Positions 52,696-62,585 are shown, counted from the first letter of the stretch. The stretch is DNA of 64,000 nucleotides from JAAYYM01 sp964631375 (GCA_964631375.1 CAZVYQ010000001.1:1-64000), one strand, 5' to 3'. Numbers and translations: made by a program. Notes: generated by a model from the sequence alone, not told the origin.

Positions 52696-53142
52696 TCAAA
52701 AGATTTTAAGTAGCCAGTAAATCAGACCCAAGACCCAGCTTGTAAAGATTCCATACAGAATTACCGGTCCTGCAATGGTAAAGATTTTTGCACCAATACC
52801 AAATACATATCCTTCCTTCTTAAATTCAATGGCTGCGGCGGCAACAGAATTAGCAAATCCGGTAATCGGAACTAAAATACCTGCACCTGCAAACTTTGCA
52901 ATACTCGGATAAACATGAAACCCTGTTAATAAAACTGAAATCAAAATTAAAATCAAGGCACACCAGCCACCTGATGTATCCTTATCAATACCCAATGACG
53001 TACAATAATTTAAAATCCATTGTCCGATGGTACAGATCACACCACCCACAACAAATGCTTTTGCCATCTGTAGCCAAAGATTATGTGTAGGTGTTGTCTG
53101 TTTAACCTTCTGTTCATACTGTATCTGAGTAGTTTGTTTCAT
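52696..53142 (-). CDS. spoVAC: Stage V sporulation protein AC
   Basis: 148 residues: a hydrophilic N-terminus rich in Gln/Thr, then AFVVGGVICTIGQWILNYC, GFHVYPSIAKFAGAGILVPI, TGFANSVAAAAIEFKKEGYV, GIGAKIFTIAGPVILYGI, which are diagnostic of SpoVAC, the mechanosensitive membrane part of the dipicolinic-acid channel. 21 bp after spoVAB. AGGAG ribosome site. Confidence 0.95.
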   Translation of the reverse strand: MKQTTQIQYEQKVKQTTPTHNLWLQMAKAFVVGGVICTIGQWILNYCTSLGIDKDTSGGWCALILILISVLLTGFHVYPSIAKFAGAGILVPITGFANSVAAAAIEFKKEGYVFGIGAKIFTIAGPVILYGIFTSWVLGLIYWLLKIF

Positions 53143-53163
53143 ATTGACTCTTCTCCTATTTTC

Positions 53164-53607
53164 TTAATTACAACTTGGTATAAACAATCCAAAAATAAAA
53201 TAGATCATGGAACCGATCATTTTCCCAAACGCCATTGCAATGATCACAAATCCCAGTCCTTGTCGAAAAGCAATTCTTCTCGAAAAAATGGGGATGGAAT
53301 TAAGCATTTCAGCAATCGCCAGTGCCAGACATCCCACAAAGCAGCCTGCAAAAAAGCCATATAGGCTAAGCAATATATGTCCCACCAGACCAAGATCTCC
53401 AAATCGAAACTGAAAGACACTGAACACACAGCCTGTTATTGTCCCAAATACAACCATTTCCTCATATAAGAATACATGATCTGCTGTATGGGTTTTACCG
53501 GCAAATCGAGGCAACAGACCAACTGCAATCAGCACAGTAAACACACCACCAGCTACTAATATGCCAGAACTAAAGCCCAAAATAACAAGCTTTACACTAT
53601 TCCACAT
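53164..53607 (-). CDS. spoVAB: Stage V sporulation protein AB
   Basis: 147 residues, about four membrane helices. LGFSSGILVAGGVFTVLIAV and LPRFAGKTHTADHVFLYEE match SpoVAB. Overlaps spoVAA by 11 bp. The order AA-AB-AC is that of B. subtilis. Confidence 0.93.
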   Translation of the reverse strand: MWNSVKLVILGFSSGILVAGGVFTVLIAVGLLPRFAGKTHTADHVFLYEEMVVFGTITGCVFSVFQFRFGDLGLVGHILLSLYGFFAGCFVGCLALAIAEMLNSIPIFSRRIAFRQGLGFVIIAMAFGKMIGSMIYFIFGLFIPSCN

Positions 53608-54226
53608 CTATGATCTTTCCTTCCCTGTCACCTGTATCAATCAAAGTATCGTTTACATCTGTTTCATACTTACGCATTTCCACCTCAATCGGTGTTGGAT
53701 CCTTCGTGATTCTCCTGCTGCCAATATGGTTAAAAAACAGAATGATTCCAACTGCAAGTCCAATAGAATAAGATATCTCCAGTTCTGTAAATCCGGTAGT
53801 ATAATCTCCTGTAATCATCGTATAGAAATTACCGAATACATCCATGATTCCAATATCATTATGAAAAGCCATAATGGTAAAAGCTGTCCCGAAAAAGCTG
53901 ATTAGAGAAACAAAAACAATCTTGATCACGATCCACGCATTAATGGTTTGCTTTTTTGATACATATTCTATAATGACTTCTGCTTCACCTTCATTTGTGA
54001 TTGTGAGATTTGGATAAACCTCCTGTATCAGCTCAATGATTTTTAAAATACTTACCATTTTACGTTTTTCACCTTGCTGAAAACGACAGATCCTTATGGT
54101 TTTGAGTTTGTTTATGATCTTCTGGTCAGGACAGGTCATTTTTGCAATGTCTGACAGATGTATGTCAGGATGAACAGATTCAAAATTTCGGACAGGTTTC
54201 AAATATAAAGTTTCGTTTGCTGACAT
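53597..54226 (-). CDS. spoVAA: Stage V sporulation protein AA
   Basis: About 209 residues. A soluble N-terminal domain (LYLKPVRNFESVHPDIHLSD) and C-terminal membrane helices (AWIVIKIVFVSLISFFGTAF, GLAVGIILFFNHIGSRRI), as in SpoVAA. The ATG at 54226 has GGAG 9 bases upstream; a second ATG at 54241 is also possible. I did not find a convincing sigma-G or sigma-F promoter before it, only weak resemblance near GTATA (about 54285). Confidence 0.9.
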   Translation of the reverse strand: MSANETLYLKPVRNFESVHPDIHLSDIAKMTCPDQKIINKLKTIRICRFQQGEKRKMVSILKIIELIQEVYPNLTITNEGEAEVIIEYVSKKQTINAWIVIKIVFVSLISFFGTAFTIMAFHNDIGIMDVFGNFYTMITGDYTTGFTELEISYSIGLAVGIILFFNHIGSRRITKDPTPIEVEMRKYETDVNDTLIDTGDREGKIIDVE

Positions 54227-54290
54227 ATGACAGGACTCCATTCAATCATTCTTCTTTCTTATTGTTTACGCCTTTCATAAAAATATACGC

Positions 54291-54323
54291 AAAAAAGACC
54301 TGTATCCAGAGGATTCAGATCTC
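54291..54323 (-). terminator. Terminator of the hybrid histidine kinase gene
   Basis: On the minus strand GATCTGAATCC pairs with GGATACAGGTC around TCT, followed by TTTTTT. It separates the kinase gene from spoVAA. Confidence 0.8.
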
Positions 54324-54362
54324 ATTTATTTACTTATTTACTAATTTGTCAATTTCTCAATA

Positions 54363-56822
54363 CTATCTGTTATTTGAAAATTCACGGAGCAAAATACCCT
54401 TCATATCCTTCATATCAAACGGCTTGCTTAAATGATAATTCATCCCACTTTCCAGTGATTTCTCGATATCATCTGTAAAAGCATTTGCGGTCATGGCTAC
54501 AATCGGAATGGATTTGCTGTCTCTTTTTCCGGAGCTGCGAATGTCTCTGGCAAGTGTCAGGCCGTCCTTTTTAGGCATCATAATATCTGTAAATATGATG
54601 TCGTAGGTTCCCTCAGGCATCTCCATATACTTCTGCCATGCAGCTTCTCCATCATATGTCTTCTCGCAGGTCATCCCCATAGAACATATGTTATATTCAG
54701 CAATTTCCATATTTACAATGTTATCTTCCACTAATAACACATGTTTCCCAACAAAACTCATCAAATCATTTTCTGTATCATCAATGCACTGTCTGTATCT
54801 TAAAAAGTTCTCAGAGGACTCATCAACAAGATCCACATCCAGGGTAACCGTCACTCTAGTACCCTTTTCCACCTGACTTTCGATCTCGATTGTTCCATTC
54901 ATGAGATCTGTTAATCGTTTTGTAATCGGCAAACCCAAGCCAGTTCCATTCGAGATTGCTTTCGCAGCATCTGCACGTTCAAACGGAACAAAAGCACTTT
55001 TCAGATAATCCTGACTCATGCCGATTCCGTTGTCCTCAATCACCATTTTTAATCGAATTTGCTCAGCCTCTAGCTGTCTATACTCAAAACCAAGCGATAC
55101 CATTCCACCGGGATCTGTATATTTAACTGCATTTGTCAAAAGGTTGGTCAATATCTGCCTGATTCTTCCCATGTCTGCATAGATATATGGGAATTGGCTC
55201 CAATCATGCTTACATTGATAGGTAATATTCTTTCTTTCTGCCATAGGAAGAATCAATGTATTGATGTATTCTCCAAGCTCTTTTATTGATACAATATTCC
55301 GTTTTAGCTCTATCTTTCCGCTTTCAATCTTTGCCATATCCAGTACATCATTGATCAGTCCTGATAAATGATTGACTGACATAATGGCATCACCGAGCAT
55401 CTTATCATCCTTCAGTTCGCATCTTTGTCGCATGATATCTAAGGTCCCCTTGATACCATTCAATGGTGTCCGCATTTCGTGCGACATATGCGCAAGAAAG
55501 TCCTGTTTTGCCTTTCCTGCTGCCTTTGCTTCTATTAATGCCTTTTTCAGACTGTCCTCAGACTGCTTTTCACCTGTGATATCCTGTGTCATAACAAGAT
55601 AATAAGGCTGTTTTCCCTTTTCATTTGCAACCGGCAGTATTTTATGCCGATACCATTTTTCCATTCCGTGAAAAAATACCTTTGCATCAAACACAAGTTC
55701 ATTTCTTCCTACAAATCTGCCCAGCATATTGGGTAATGAACTGATTGTATCCAGAAATTCCACCGAATCAGGATGATATTGATCATACAGTGATTCTACC
55801 AGATCCTGAATGCTTCCATTAATTTTATTAATTGGCGAGAGATTATGATTCTCCTGTATGACATCATACGAATAATCATTGTAATCAAGTGCTACTACAT
55901 TGACGTACAACTGATCTGTTGCTACATGAAGCTGGTTCAGCAGCATTCTGCTTGTGGTCATGCGTCTCTTCTCATTCTCGGCATTTCGCGTATATGCAAC
56001 TACAATGATATTTTGTGATTCAGGTTCTCGTAACAGCTTTGCATAGGTTCTGACCCATATAAATTTCTGTCCATTAACATTGCGTCGATACTCCAGCTCT
56101 ACTTCATGCTCTCCCTGCTCAAACAATGTCAATAGCTTCTCTCTGTCAAAGCATCGGATAAATGCCTCTTTTTCTTCTTCATCTTCAATGCCTTCGCTAA
56201 TTTTGTTCAAGCATTCCTGATATTGTTCTTTCTCAAAATAAATAAATCCATTGCTGGAATTGATTCTGTGAAATTCAACAATTTCTGTTGTAAGGTCTGC
56301 CTTGAGAGCGGCGATGATTGCTCCTGACAACCCTTCCAGATATCTCATTTCTCTTTTATAGAGTCTCTGAGATTTTCGATATTGCTTTTCTATGGATATT
56401 CTAAGCGTTTCCTTATCTGTAACATCCGTTATGATTGCAATGACCTTAGGATTTTCCAGTCCTTGTTTCTGAATGGGAACACATTTCATATGATGATATT
56501 GTTTTGTTTCATTTCTTAAACGAACAATATAATCCAGTTCAACAGTCTCGCCTGACTTCACTGCATGTCTGATTGCCTGATTACTTTTCTTTGTACTGCT
56601 TGGTGAGAACATCTGCTCAGCTCCATTTTGGACGATCTGCATAAATTCCTCTCTAGTATATCCAAGCATAACAAAATAGCCGTCATTTGCATAAAGATAC
56701 CTGATGGTATCTCCGACTTCCAGCAAACAAAGGCCACAATCTACACTATTTAACAACAGCTCCATTGGAATCTGTCTAATCAGTTCAATGGTTTCACTCC
56801 CCATGTAATGATCCCCAATCAT
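54363..56822 (-). CDS. Hybrid sensor histidine kinase / response regulator with PAS domains
   Basis: 819 residues, no membrane helix, so cytoplasmic. A PAS domain near 22-130 (LLEVGDTIRYLYANDGYFVM), a central PAS-like region, HisKA with its His in FLAHMSHEMRTPLNG (near 448), HATPase_c (VIEDNGIGMS, NGTGLGLPITKRL), and a C-terminal receiver (VLLVEDNIVN; phospho-acceptor in IIFTDIMMP near 746). A start at the second ATG (56804) has the better ribosome site and fits the short leader. Family: cytoplasmic energy- or metabolite-sensing hybrid kinases. Its output partner is not in this window. Confidence 0.93.
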   Translation of the reverse strand: MIGDHYMGSETIELIRQIPMELLLNSVDCGLCLLEVGDTIRYLYANDGYFVMLGYTREEFMQIVQNGAEQMFSPSSTKKSNQAIRHAVKSGETVELDYIVRLRNETKQYHHMKCVPIQKQGLENPKVIAIITDVTDKETLRISIEKQYRKSQRLYKREMRYLEGLSGAIIAALKADLTTEIVEFHRINSSNGFIYFEKEQYQECLNKISEGIEDEEEKEAFIRCFDREKLLTLFEQGEHEVELEYRRNVNGQKFIWVRTYAKLLREPESQNIIVVAYTRNAENEKRRMTTSRMLLNQLHVATDQLYVNVVALDYNDYSYDVIQENHNLSPINKINGSIQDLVESLYDQYHPDSVEFLDTISSLPNMLGRFVGRNELVFDAKVFFHGMEKWYRHKILPVANEKGKQPYYLVMTQDITGEKQSEDSLKKALIEAKAAGKAKQDFLAHMSHEMRTPLNGIKGTLDIMRQRCELKDDKMLGDAIMSVNHLSGLINDVLDMAKIESGKIELKRNIVSIKELGEYINTLILPMAERKNITYQCKHDWSQFPYIYADMGRIRQILTNLLTNAVKYTDPGGMVSLGFEYRQLEAEQIRLKMVIEDNGIGMSQDYLKSAFVPFERADAAKAISNGTGLGLPITKRLTDLMNGTIEIESQVEKGTRVTVTLDVDLVDESSENFLRYRQCIDDTENDLMSFVGKHVLLVEDNIVNMEIAEYNICSMGMTCEKTYDGEAAWQKYMEMPEGTYDIIFTDIMMPKKDGLTLARDIRSSGKRDSKSIPIVAMTANAFTDDIEKSLESGMNYHLSKPFDMKDMKGILLREFSNNR

Positions 56823-56838
56823 TTTAAAACCTTTTTCT

Positions 56839-56868
56839 ATTTTAACACAATATTAACAATATTTACAA
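56839..56868 (-). promoter_or_regulatory. Predicted promoter of the hybrid kinase gene
   Basis: On the minus strand TTGTAA (plus 56863-56868), an 18-bp spacer and TAAAAT (plus 56839-56844). The start site would fall about 10 bp before the first ATG, giving a very short leader. Confidence 0.5.
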
Positions 56869-56986
56869 CCAGTTTCTAACACTTTCTTCAATCTTTTTCA
56901 TTTCCTACCAAAAGATGTGAAGAGTCTGCAGAAAATAAACAAATTAAATTCATTTCACTTCACATGTCAGAAAAATCACTTTTTGA

Positions 56987-57015
56987 TTGTAAATTGTCGG
57001 GTTTTTTACTATACT
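56987..57015 (+). promoter_or_regulatory. Predicted promoter of the cyclic-nucleotide-binding-fold gene
   Basis: TTGTAA (56987-56992), 17-bp spacer, TATACT (57010-57015), about 40 bp before the start codon. Divergent from the hybrid kinase promoter; the 233-bp gap between the two genes holds both. Confidence 0.6.
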
Positions 57016-57055
57016 TAACATTAGAGATTTAATTCAAGAGAGAAGGGATATTGAT

Positions 57056-59341
57056 ATGGCAGGTACGAAGTATGCAAAAGATGCAGTCATTCGCCAGGAG
57101 GGCGACCGTGATACACAGTTATGTATCATTGCTTCCGGCAGTGTAAAAGCAAACAACCCATTTTCCGAGATCATCCTAGGCAAAGGAGAAGTGCTTGGAA
57201 TCTGTGAAAATGATAACATCTATTATCCATTTGACTACAAGGCACTTGAAGACACAGTACTCTACATCTATACATACACCTCACCGTCAGACATCGCCTC
57301 TCTGATTGCCGAGAATCCGGGAGCTGCCGGTATGATGACCAACAGCTTTGCCAATAAATGCTGTTCTTTCCTGGAGGTTTACACAGGATTACTTCAGGAT
57401 TGTCAAAATCTCTATGATTCGGCATCAAATCTCTACGATAAATATCAGGATTTGTGTAAAATATATCAGGTAGAGCCTCTTTCCCTTCCCGGTCTCAGTC
57501 AACTCAGTGAATTTACGATTGATTCCTGTATGGACGAGTGGATTATCAAGTACTATGAGGAATTAGGTGCCATTTCCACTGCCGGTTGGAAACAGTTCTA
57601 TGATGGACGTGCCAATGCCTGTGCCGGTTTCATCATGAAAACAAGTGCAGATCTGATGTATATTTTCCCGTTCTGTGAACGCCTTCATCGGTATCTGGAT
57701 ATGATCAATGATCTGTTTCTCAGTGATTTCAATCTGGATCTGTTTACTTTCTATCTATCCTTGTTCCAGTCAGTGGAACAGCTCGAGAATGCAGATCTAA
57801 CCTCCTTACAGAACATCATAGATTCTATGATACTGGAAATTAATAACGAGACACGTATTGATAAGGAACTCATCGAAAGCAGAATGGCTGAGTATAAAGA
57901 CATCATGGGTGCCAGAGCCTCACAAAAGGCCTCAAAAACAGCACAGCTCAACTCAGAAGTGTTGAAAAAAGCACAGGAGGAACTGCCCAACTCCATTGAT
58001 CAGATTACCGGATATGCAGGAATCCCCGAGGTTGATGCCAGACGCTTCCGTAATCTGGTTCAGAAGTTTATCGGACTGGCTGATCGCAACAGTGCGGATG
58101 ACCAGGTTCGAGAATTGCGAAAGGAACTGACTGTTCTGTTTTATGATACTTATCGTGCTGCCTTTTTCAACAGTCTCAGTACCGGTTCTATACCAACTGT
58201 TATTAAAATGTTTTTCTATTTTGGCTATGTCGATGAAACCTTGATTGGCATGGAACAGGCTCTTTATTTATATGTACTGGCTGATAAGATTGCTCCTGAT
58301 CCAAACCAAACTGTATTTACGCTCTATGACTGGCTGACTGAGATTTATCACGGCAGAAAGGACCCTTGTATCAACGATCTGAACATTGATTATACAGCTT
58401 ATCTGCACAATCTCAAGGTGACCGGCAAATTGACACAGGAACAGGAAGCTGCTGCTCTTAGAAACAAGGAACAGCGTGTTAATTTTGAGTTTGATAATAT
58501 GTTCCGTTTGACAAACAAGGTAACCTTTGGCCGTATTACTACATTCTGCCCATTGTTGTCTGACCACAATCTGTACAAGCAGCTGGATAGTGCTTATATT
58601 TCACCTGCAGCCATCCATGAAGCATTAAAGCAGATCCGCTCTGTTGATTACTCTGCCTACTATCGTGAGACGATCTTTACAGCTCCCGAAAAAGGCATTA
58701 CCAAAGAACTGGTACAGGCAGAAGTGCTTCCTGATATCATATTGATGCCAAATATAGGGTCTCGTGGCGTCATGTGGCAGGAAATCACCGGACGAAAACG
58801 CAATTCTCCTGCTCGTATGATGATTTCCATATTCTCTACAGAGGAATTATACCCAACTATGGTTCGTCTGACGGGAGAGTTCAGATGGGAGCTTTGCAGA
58901 CGTATTCAAGGAGTTCGATGGAATGATATTTCCGAACGTTCACTTACCAGTGACTACTGTGATTATTTACAGACTTATAAAAAGAATCGAGATCTGTCGC
59001 CTGAAGCCAAAGAGAAAATGAAGCTCGCACTTCAAAAGGCACGTAATTCCTCCAAGGAAATGTTTGTACGTGACTATATTGACTATGTCACCTTCGAGGG
59101 AGTCGGTTCTATACGAATGAACAAACTGGCTAGATACATTCTTTTTAATTATTGTCCGTTCAGCAAGGCGATTCGTGAAGCAATGGTAATTAATCCACTT
59201 TACAAGGAAATCATTGAGCGATACCAAAACAAAAACAAACAGGCTCTTCACTTGAATGATATGGTCATGCAGAAACTGGCAAACAATAAGATTGAGGTTC
59301 CGGAAGAAATGAAAGCCCATCGAATGTTCCTGCAAATGTAG
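57056..59341 (+). CDS. Large protein with N-terminal cyclic-nucleotide-binding fold, unknown function
   Basis: 761 residues. The first 100 or so fit a cNMP-binding fold (VIRQEGDRDTQLCIIASGSVK, then GKGEVLGIC), but no helix-turn-helix follows, so this is not a Crp-type regulator. The remaining 650 residues look mostly helical, soluble and without any motif I recognise (IGMEQALYLYVLADKIAP, IILMPNIGSRGVMWQEITGR are the most distinctive parts). AAGGGA ribosome site. Lies between a divergent hybrid kinase and a convergent PurF-like gene; strong terminator after it. Confidence 0.8.
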   Translation: MAGTKYAKDAVIRQEGDRDTQLCIIASGSVKANNPFSEIILGKGEVLGICENDNIYYPFDYKALEDTVLYIYTYTSPSDIASLIAENPGAAGMMTNSFANKCCSFLEVYTGLLQDCQNLYDSASNLYDKYQDLCKIYQVEPLSLPGLSQLSEFTIDSCMDEWIIKYYEELGAISTAGWKQFYDGRANACAGFIMKTSADLMYIFPFCERLHRYLDMINDLFLSDFNLDLFTFYLSLFQSVEQLENADLTSLQNIIDSMILEINNETRIDKELIESRMAEYKDIMGARASQKASKTAQLNSEVLKKAQEELPNSIDQITGYAGIPEVDARRFRNLVQKFIGLADRNSADDQVRELRKELTVLFYDTYRAAFFNSLSTGSIPTVIKMFFYFGYVDETLIGMEQALYLYVLADKIAPDPNQTVFTLYDWLTEIYHGRKDPCINDLNIDYTAYLHNLKVTGKLTQEQEAAALRNKEQRVNFEFDNMFRLTNKVTFGRITTFCPLLSDHNLYKQLDSAYISPAAIHEALKQIRSVDYSAYYRETIFTAPEKGITKELVQAEVLPDIILMPNIGSRGVMWQEITGRKRNSPARMMISIFSTEELYPTMVRLTGEFRWELCRRIQGVRWNDISERSLTSDYCDYLQTYKKNRDLSPEAKEKMKLALQKARNSSKEMFVRDYIDYVTFEGVGSIRMNKLARYILFNYCPFSKAIREAMVINPLYKEIIERYQNKNKQALHLNDMVMQKLANNKIEVPEEMKAHRMFLQM

Positions 59342-59362
59342 AGTCATTGAAAGCATTCCATT

Positions 59363-59388
59363 AAAAAAAGCCCCTAGGGCTTTTTTTT
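59363..59388. terminator. Bidirectional terminator
   Basis: AAAAAAAGCCC and GGGCTTTTTTT form a stem around CTA, with A- and T-runs on both sides, between the convergent cyclic-nucleotide-fold and PurF-like genes. It touches the stop codon of the PurF-like gene. Confidence 0.85.
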
Positions 59389-60820
59389 ATTTACAATGAT
59401 GACACGAAGCACAGTCTCCTTCTCCGTTCCAGCAATATGTGCAAAGCTTTGATGGATCAATACCAACTGACTGTACCATATCATCAAGACGATGAAATCT
59501 CAGTGTTGTAAAATTCAGCTGCTTCCGGATTTCCTCCAGCATTTGTGCATAATTGTCACTGTCCGGATTGGCATAGTCCTTTAATAAATCTTCAGATATC
59601 TGATCTCCCTCTCGTTTTTGGATGATGCGTCTGGTAATTAAATCAAGCTCCGAGTTCGATCTTGAGAAATTCAAATACTTACATCCATAGAGCAATGGCG
59701 GACATGCAGGTCTGATGTGAACCTCCTTTGCCCCACTGCGGTATAGAAATTCCGTAGTTTCTCTCAATTGTGTACCGCGGACAATGGAATCATCAATCAA
59801 CAATAGGCTCTTATTACGAATCAATGCATCTACCGGAATCAGTTTCATACGAGCGATCAGATTTCTCTGGCTCTGATCCGTCGGCATGAAAGAACGCGGC
59901 CAGGTTGGAGTATACTTGATAAAAGGTCTTGCAAACGGCACACCCGAACGATTTGCATAACCAATCGCATGTGCTATTCCTGAATCCGGTACACCTGCAA
60001 CAATATCCGGCTTTACATTATCACGTCTTGCGAGCATGTCGCCACAGTGATATCGCATTTCCTCTACATTGACACCTTCATAGGTGGACGTCGGATATCC
60101 ATAGTAAATCCATAAAAAGGTACATATCTTCATTTCATCCTTTGGATTGCTGACCGTCTCACAACTTTCCGGAGTAATGTATACGATTTCACCGGGACCT
60201 AACTCCCGGACATCCTGATAATCCAGATTAATATAGGCAAAACTTTCAAATGAAACACAGAAGGCATCCTCCTTGTGTCCAATGACAAGCGGTGTCCGTC
60301 CATATAAATCTCTGGCAGCATAAATACCTTCCTTTGTCATGAGCATGATGGTCATGGAGCCATCAATCATGCTCTGTGCATATTGTATTCCCTCAACAAT
60401 ACTGTCCTTCTGATTGATAATAGACGCTACCAACTCAGTCGGATTGACATTGCTGCCACTCATCTCCAGATATTGTGTTCTGCCTGATGCAAATGCTTCA
60501 TCCACCAGTTCCTTCAGATTATTAATCTTTCCAACAGTTGTAATGGCATAGCTTCCCAAATGAGATTGTATTAATAACGGCTGTGGTTCATAATCGGAGA
60601 TACAGCCAATTCCAATATTTCCTTTTAATTCAGCAACATCACGATCAAATTTCGTACGAAAGGGTGAATTCTCAATATTATGTATGGCACGGTCAAATCC
60701 TCTTTCTCCATATACCGCCATACCACCCCTTCTGGTTCCAAGATGGGAATGATAATCTGTTCCAAAAAACAAATCCAGTACACAGTCTGATTTCTTTGCT
60801 ACACCAAATATTCCACCCAT
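59387..60820 (-). CDS. PurF-like protein with a destroyed glutaminase site
   Basis: 477 residues of the amidophosphoribosyltransferase fold. The PRPP loop is intact (LIDDSIVRGTQ, 341-351). Likely iron-sulfur ligands of the B. subtilis-type enzyme are kept (ICTF, YGCKY at C380, and CTYC at 460-463), with an extra Cys-rich tail (DCASCHHC). But the nucleophile Cys that follows the start Met is Gly (MGGIFGVA), and the RYATxG and HNGN glutamine-site motifs are replaced (CISDYEPQ, TTVGKINN). It cannot use glutamine by the usual route. Possibly an ammonia-dependent enzyme, a PRPP-binding regulator or an iron-sulfur sensor. This paralogue type occurs in Lachnospiraceae. Confidence 0.85.
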   Translation of the reverse strand: MGGIFGVAKKSDCVLDLFFGTDYHSHLGTRRGGMAVYGERGFDRAIHNIENSPFRTKFDRDVAELKGNIGIGCISDYEPQPLLIQSHLGSYAITTVGKINNLKELVDEAFASGRTQYLEMSGSNVNPTELVASIINQKDSIVEGIQYAQSMIDGSMTIMLMTKEGIYAARDLYGRTPLVIGHKEDAFCVSFESFAYINLDYQDVRELGPGEIVYITPESCETVSNPKDEMKICTFLWIYYGYPTSTYEGVNVEEMRYHCGDMLARRDNVKPDIVAGVPDSGIAHAIGYANRSGVPFARPFIKYTPTWPRSFMPTDQSQRNLIARMKLIPVDALIRNKSLLLIDDSIVRGTQLRETTEFLYRSGAKEVHIRPACPPLLYGCKYLNFSRSNSELDLITRRIIQKREGDQISEDLLKDYANPDSDNYAQMLEEIRKQLNFTTLRFHRLDDMVQSVGIDPSKLCTYCWNGEGDCASCHHCK

Positions 60821-60949
60821 GTTTATTCTCTCTTTCCGATATGTATTAAGACAAAATCCGTGATCCTTGCATTACCTTATCAACAAAAATAATCATATCA
60901 TCATGTATTAGTGAATGCAATTTAAAAGAAATTGTTTTCACCAAAAAGT

Positions 60950-60977
60950 TTGTGAGAAGATGGTACTATCATATAAT
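60950..60977 (+). promoter_or_regulatory. Predicted promoter of the GT-C-type membrane protein gene
   Basis: TTGTGA (60950-60955), 16-bp spacer, TATAAT (60972-60977), 45 bp before the start codon. Confidence 0.55.
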
Positions 60978-61022
60978 TCATGATATACTAAGTTTATTCT
61001 TTTGGTAAAATAGGAGGCAATA

Positions 61023-62585
61023 ATGAACCAACAGAACCGGTATTTTAAGCTTGAACCCTTTGTATTGTTGTTTTCTGTCTGTATGCTGATTAGCCTGGCC
61101 CTCAACGGAACCCGTGAAGATCTCTACTCAGGGACATTTTTGTTTCTCTTGGTTGCGGTTTTGTTTGCAGTATGGGCATTACGAAACTACCTTCCGATGA
61201 ACTTCATCTCTGTCACAATCGGAATCAGCATCCTGATTAAAATCGCATATATTTTATATACTCCAGTCTGGTGCAGACAACATGATGTCATTAATTTTGG
61301 TGCGACGGAAGGACATGCTGCATACATTGAATATCTTTTGAATTATCATGCACTTCCTGATTTCGATCCTCGTGAAAGATGGGCCTTTTTTCAACCACCT
61401 CTTCACCATATCATTTCTGCATTATGGATGAAAATCAATACGAAGTTTGGCATCCCTTTACAACAGGCACAGGAAAATGTGCAGGTTTTGACCTTGTTTT
61501 ATACAAGCTCTATTACAATTATTTCTTATTATATTTTTAAAGAATTTGGCTTGAAAAAATGGGGAATGCGAATCGCCTGTATCATCATGGCATTTTCACC
61601 TGTCTTTATCATCATGTCAGGAAGTATTAACAACGATGCTTTATGTATTTGTCTACAGATTGCTGCCTTTTATTTCGCTCTATGCTGGTATCGGGATCCT
61701 GGAATGCTATCCATAGCCTTGACTGCTGTCTGTATCGGCGGCTCCATGATGTCAAAGCTGTCAGGAGGCTCTGTTGCTCCCGCAGTAGCAATTTTGTTTC
61801 TATTAAAACTGTTGACTAATCCAGTCGATTCGAGTTTTGATGATTCTCCCAAGGGAAGATTTCATCCACGATATCTCGTTACCAATATCAAAACCTACCT
61901 TGTCCAATTCACCACTTTTATTGTAATCTGTTTTCCATTAGGACTGTGGTCACCTATCAGAAACAAAGTGTTATTTAATGTCCCGCTAAATTATACACCT
62001 CCTGTAGGAGAGGGATTAGAACAATATTCTCTGTTTCAGAGATTGTTCGATCTACGTATGAGCAGCGTATATCCTGCCATGCTTAACAATGGAGATTCTT
62101 ACGATGAGTATAACGTTCTGCTTGCTTTGGTCAAAACGTCACTGTTTGGTGAATATAATTATGGAGCTGCCAGTTCTCTGCTCAATCCATTTGCCATCAT
62201 TTTATTCATAACAGCTGTCATATTATCTATCACTGCTCTGACAGCCACATGTTACTTTGTTTTCAGCAGGCATTCTAAACTAAGTTTCGAATGGAAATTG
62301 TATCTGGGGATATTTTATATCACCCAGCTTGTTGTCTATTTTAGCTTTGCATTCAAACAACTCTACTTCAGTTCTCAGGATATCAGGTACATTGCAGGAA
62401 TATTGGTTCCTGAATGTCTGTTTCTTGGGTTACTGGCTGATCAACTGGACCCCGGAAGGGATACTCATGCATTCATATCTTCGAAAAAGCAGGGATTTGC
62501 ATTCTATACATTGTTGACCTGTACGATTTTGTTTGCGATCTGTTCAGCGGGAATCTATATCGGACTTGGATTTTGTTTAAAATAA
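61023..62585 (+). CDS. GT-C-fold (GT39/ArnT-like) membrane glycosyltransferase
   Basis: 520 residues with about 11 membrane helices. After the first helices, a long extracytoplasmic loop carries the conserved aromatic and acidic residues (RERWAFFQPPLHHIISALWM), where the catalytic Asp/Glu of the GT-C fold would lie. The pattern is that of lipid-phosphate-sugar-dependent transferases adding sugars to proteins, lipids or cell-wall polymers. Acceptor unknown. AGGAGG ribosome site. Convergent with sigF, whose stop is 4 bp away. Confidence 0.82.
   Translation: MNQQNRYFKLEPFVLLFSVCMLISLALNGTREDLYSGTFLFLLVAVLFAVWALRNYLPMNFISVTIGISILIKIAYILYTPVWCRQHDVINFGATEGHAAYIEYLLNYHALPDFDPRERWAFFQPPLHHIISALWMKINTKFGIPLQQAQENVQVLTLFYTSSITIISYYIFKEFGLKKWGMRIACIIMAFSPVFIIMSGSINNDALCICLQIAAFYFALCWYRDPGMLSIALTAVCIGGSMMSKLSGGSVAPAVAILFLLKLLTNPVDSSFDDSPKGRFHPRYLVTNIKTYLVQFTTFIVICFPLGLWSPIRNKVLFNVPLNYTPPVGEGLEQYSLFQRLFDLRMSSVYPAMLNNGDSYDEYNVLLALVKTSLFGEYNYGAASSLLNPFAIILFITAVILSITALTATCYFVFSRHSKLSFEWKLYLGIFYITQLVVYFSFAFKQLYFSSQDIRYIAGILVPECLFLGLLADQLDPGRDTHAFISSKKQGFAFYTLLTCTILFAICSAGIYIGLGFCLK

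Noticed and set aside
54227..54362. Sigma-G or sigma-F promoter before spoVAA
   Set aside because: Only a weak GTATA was found, without a properly spaced -10.
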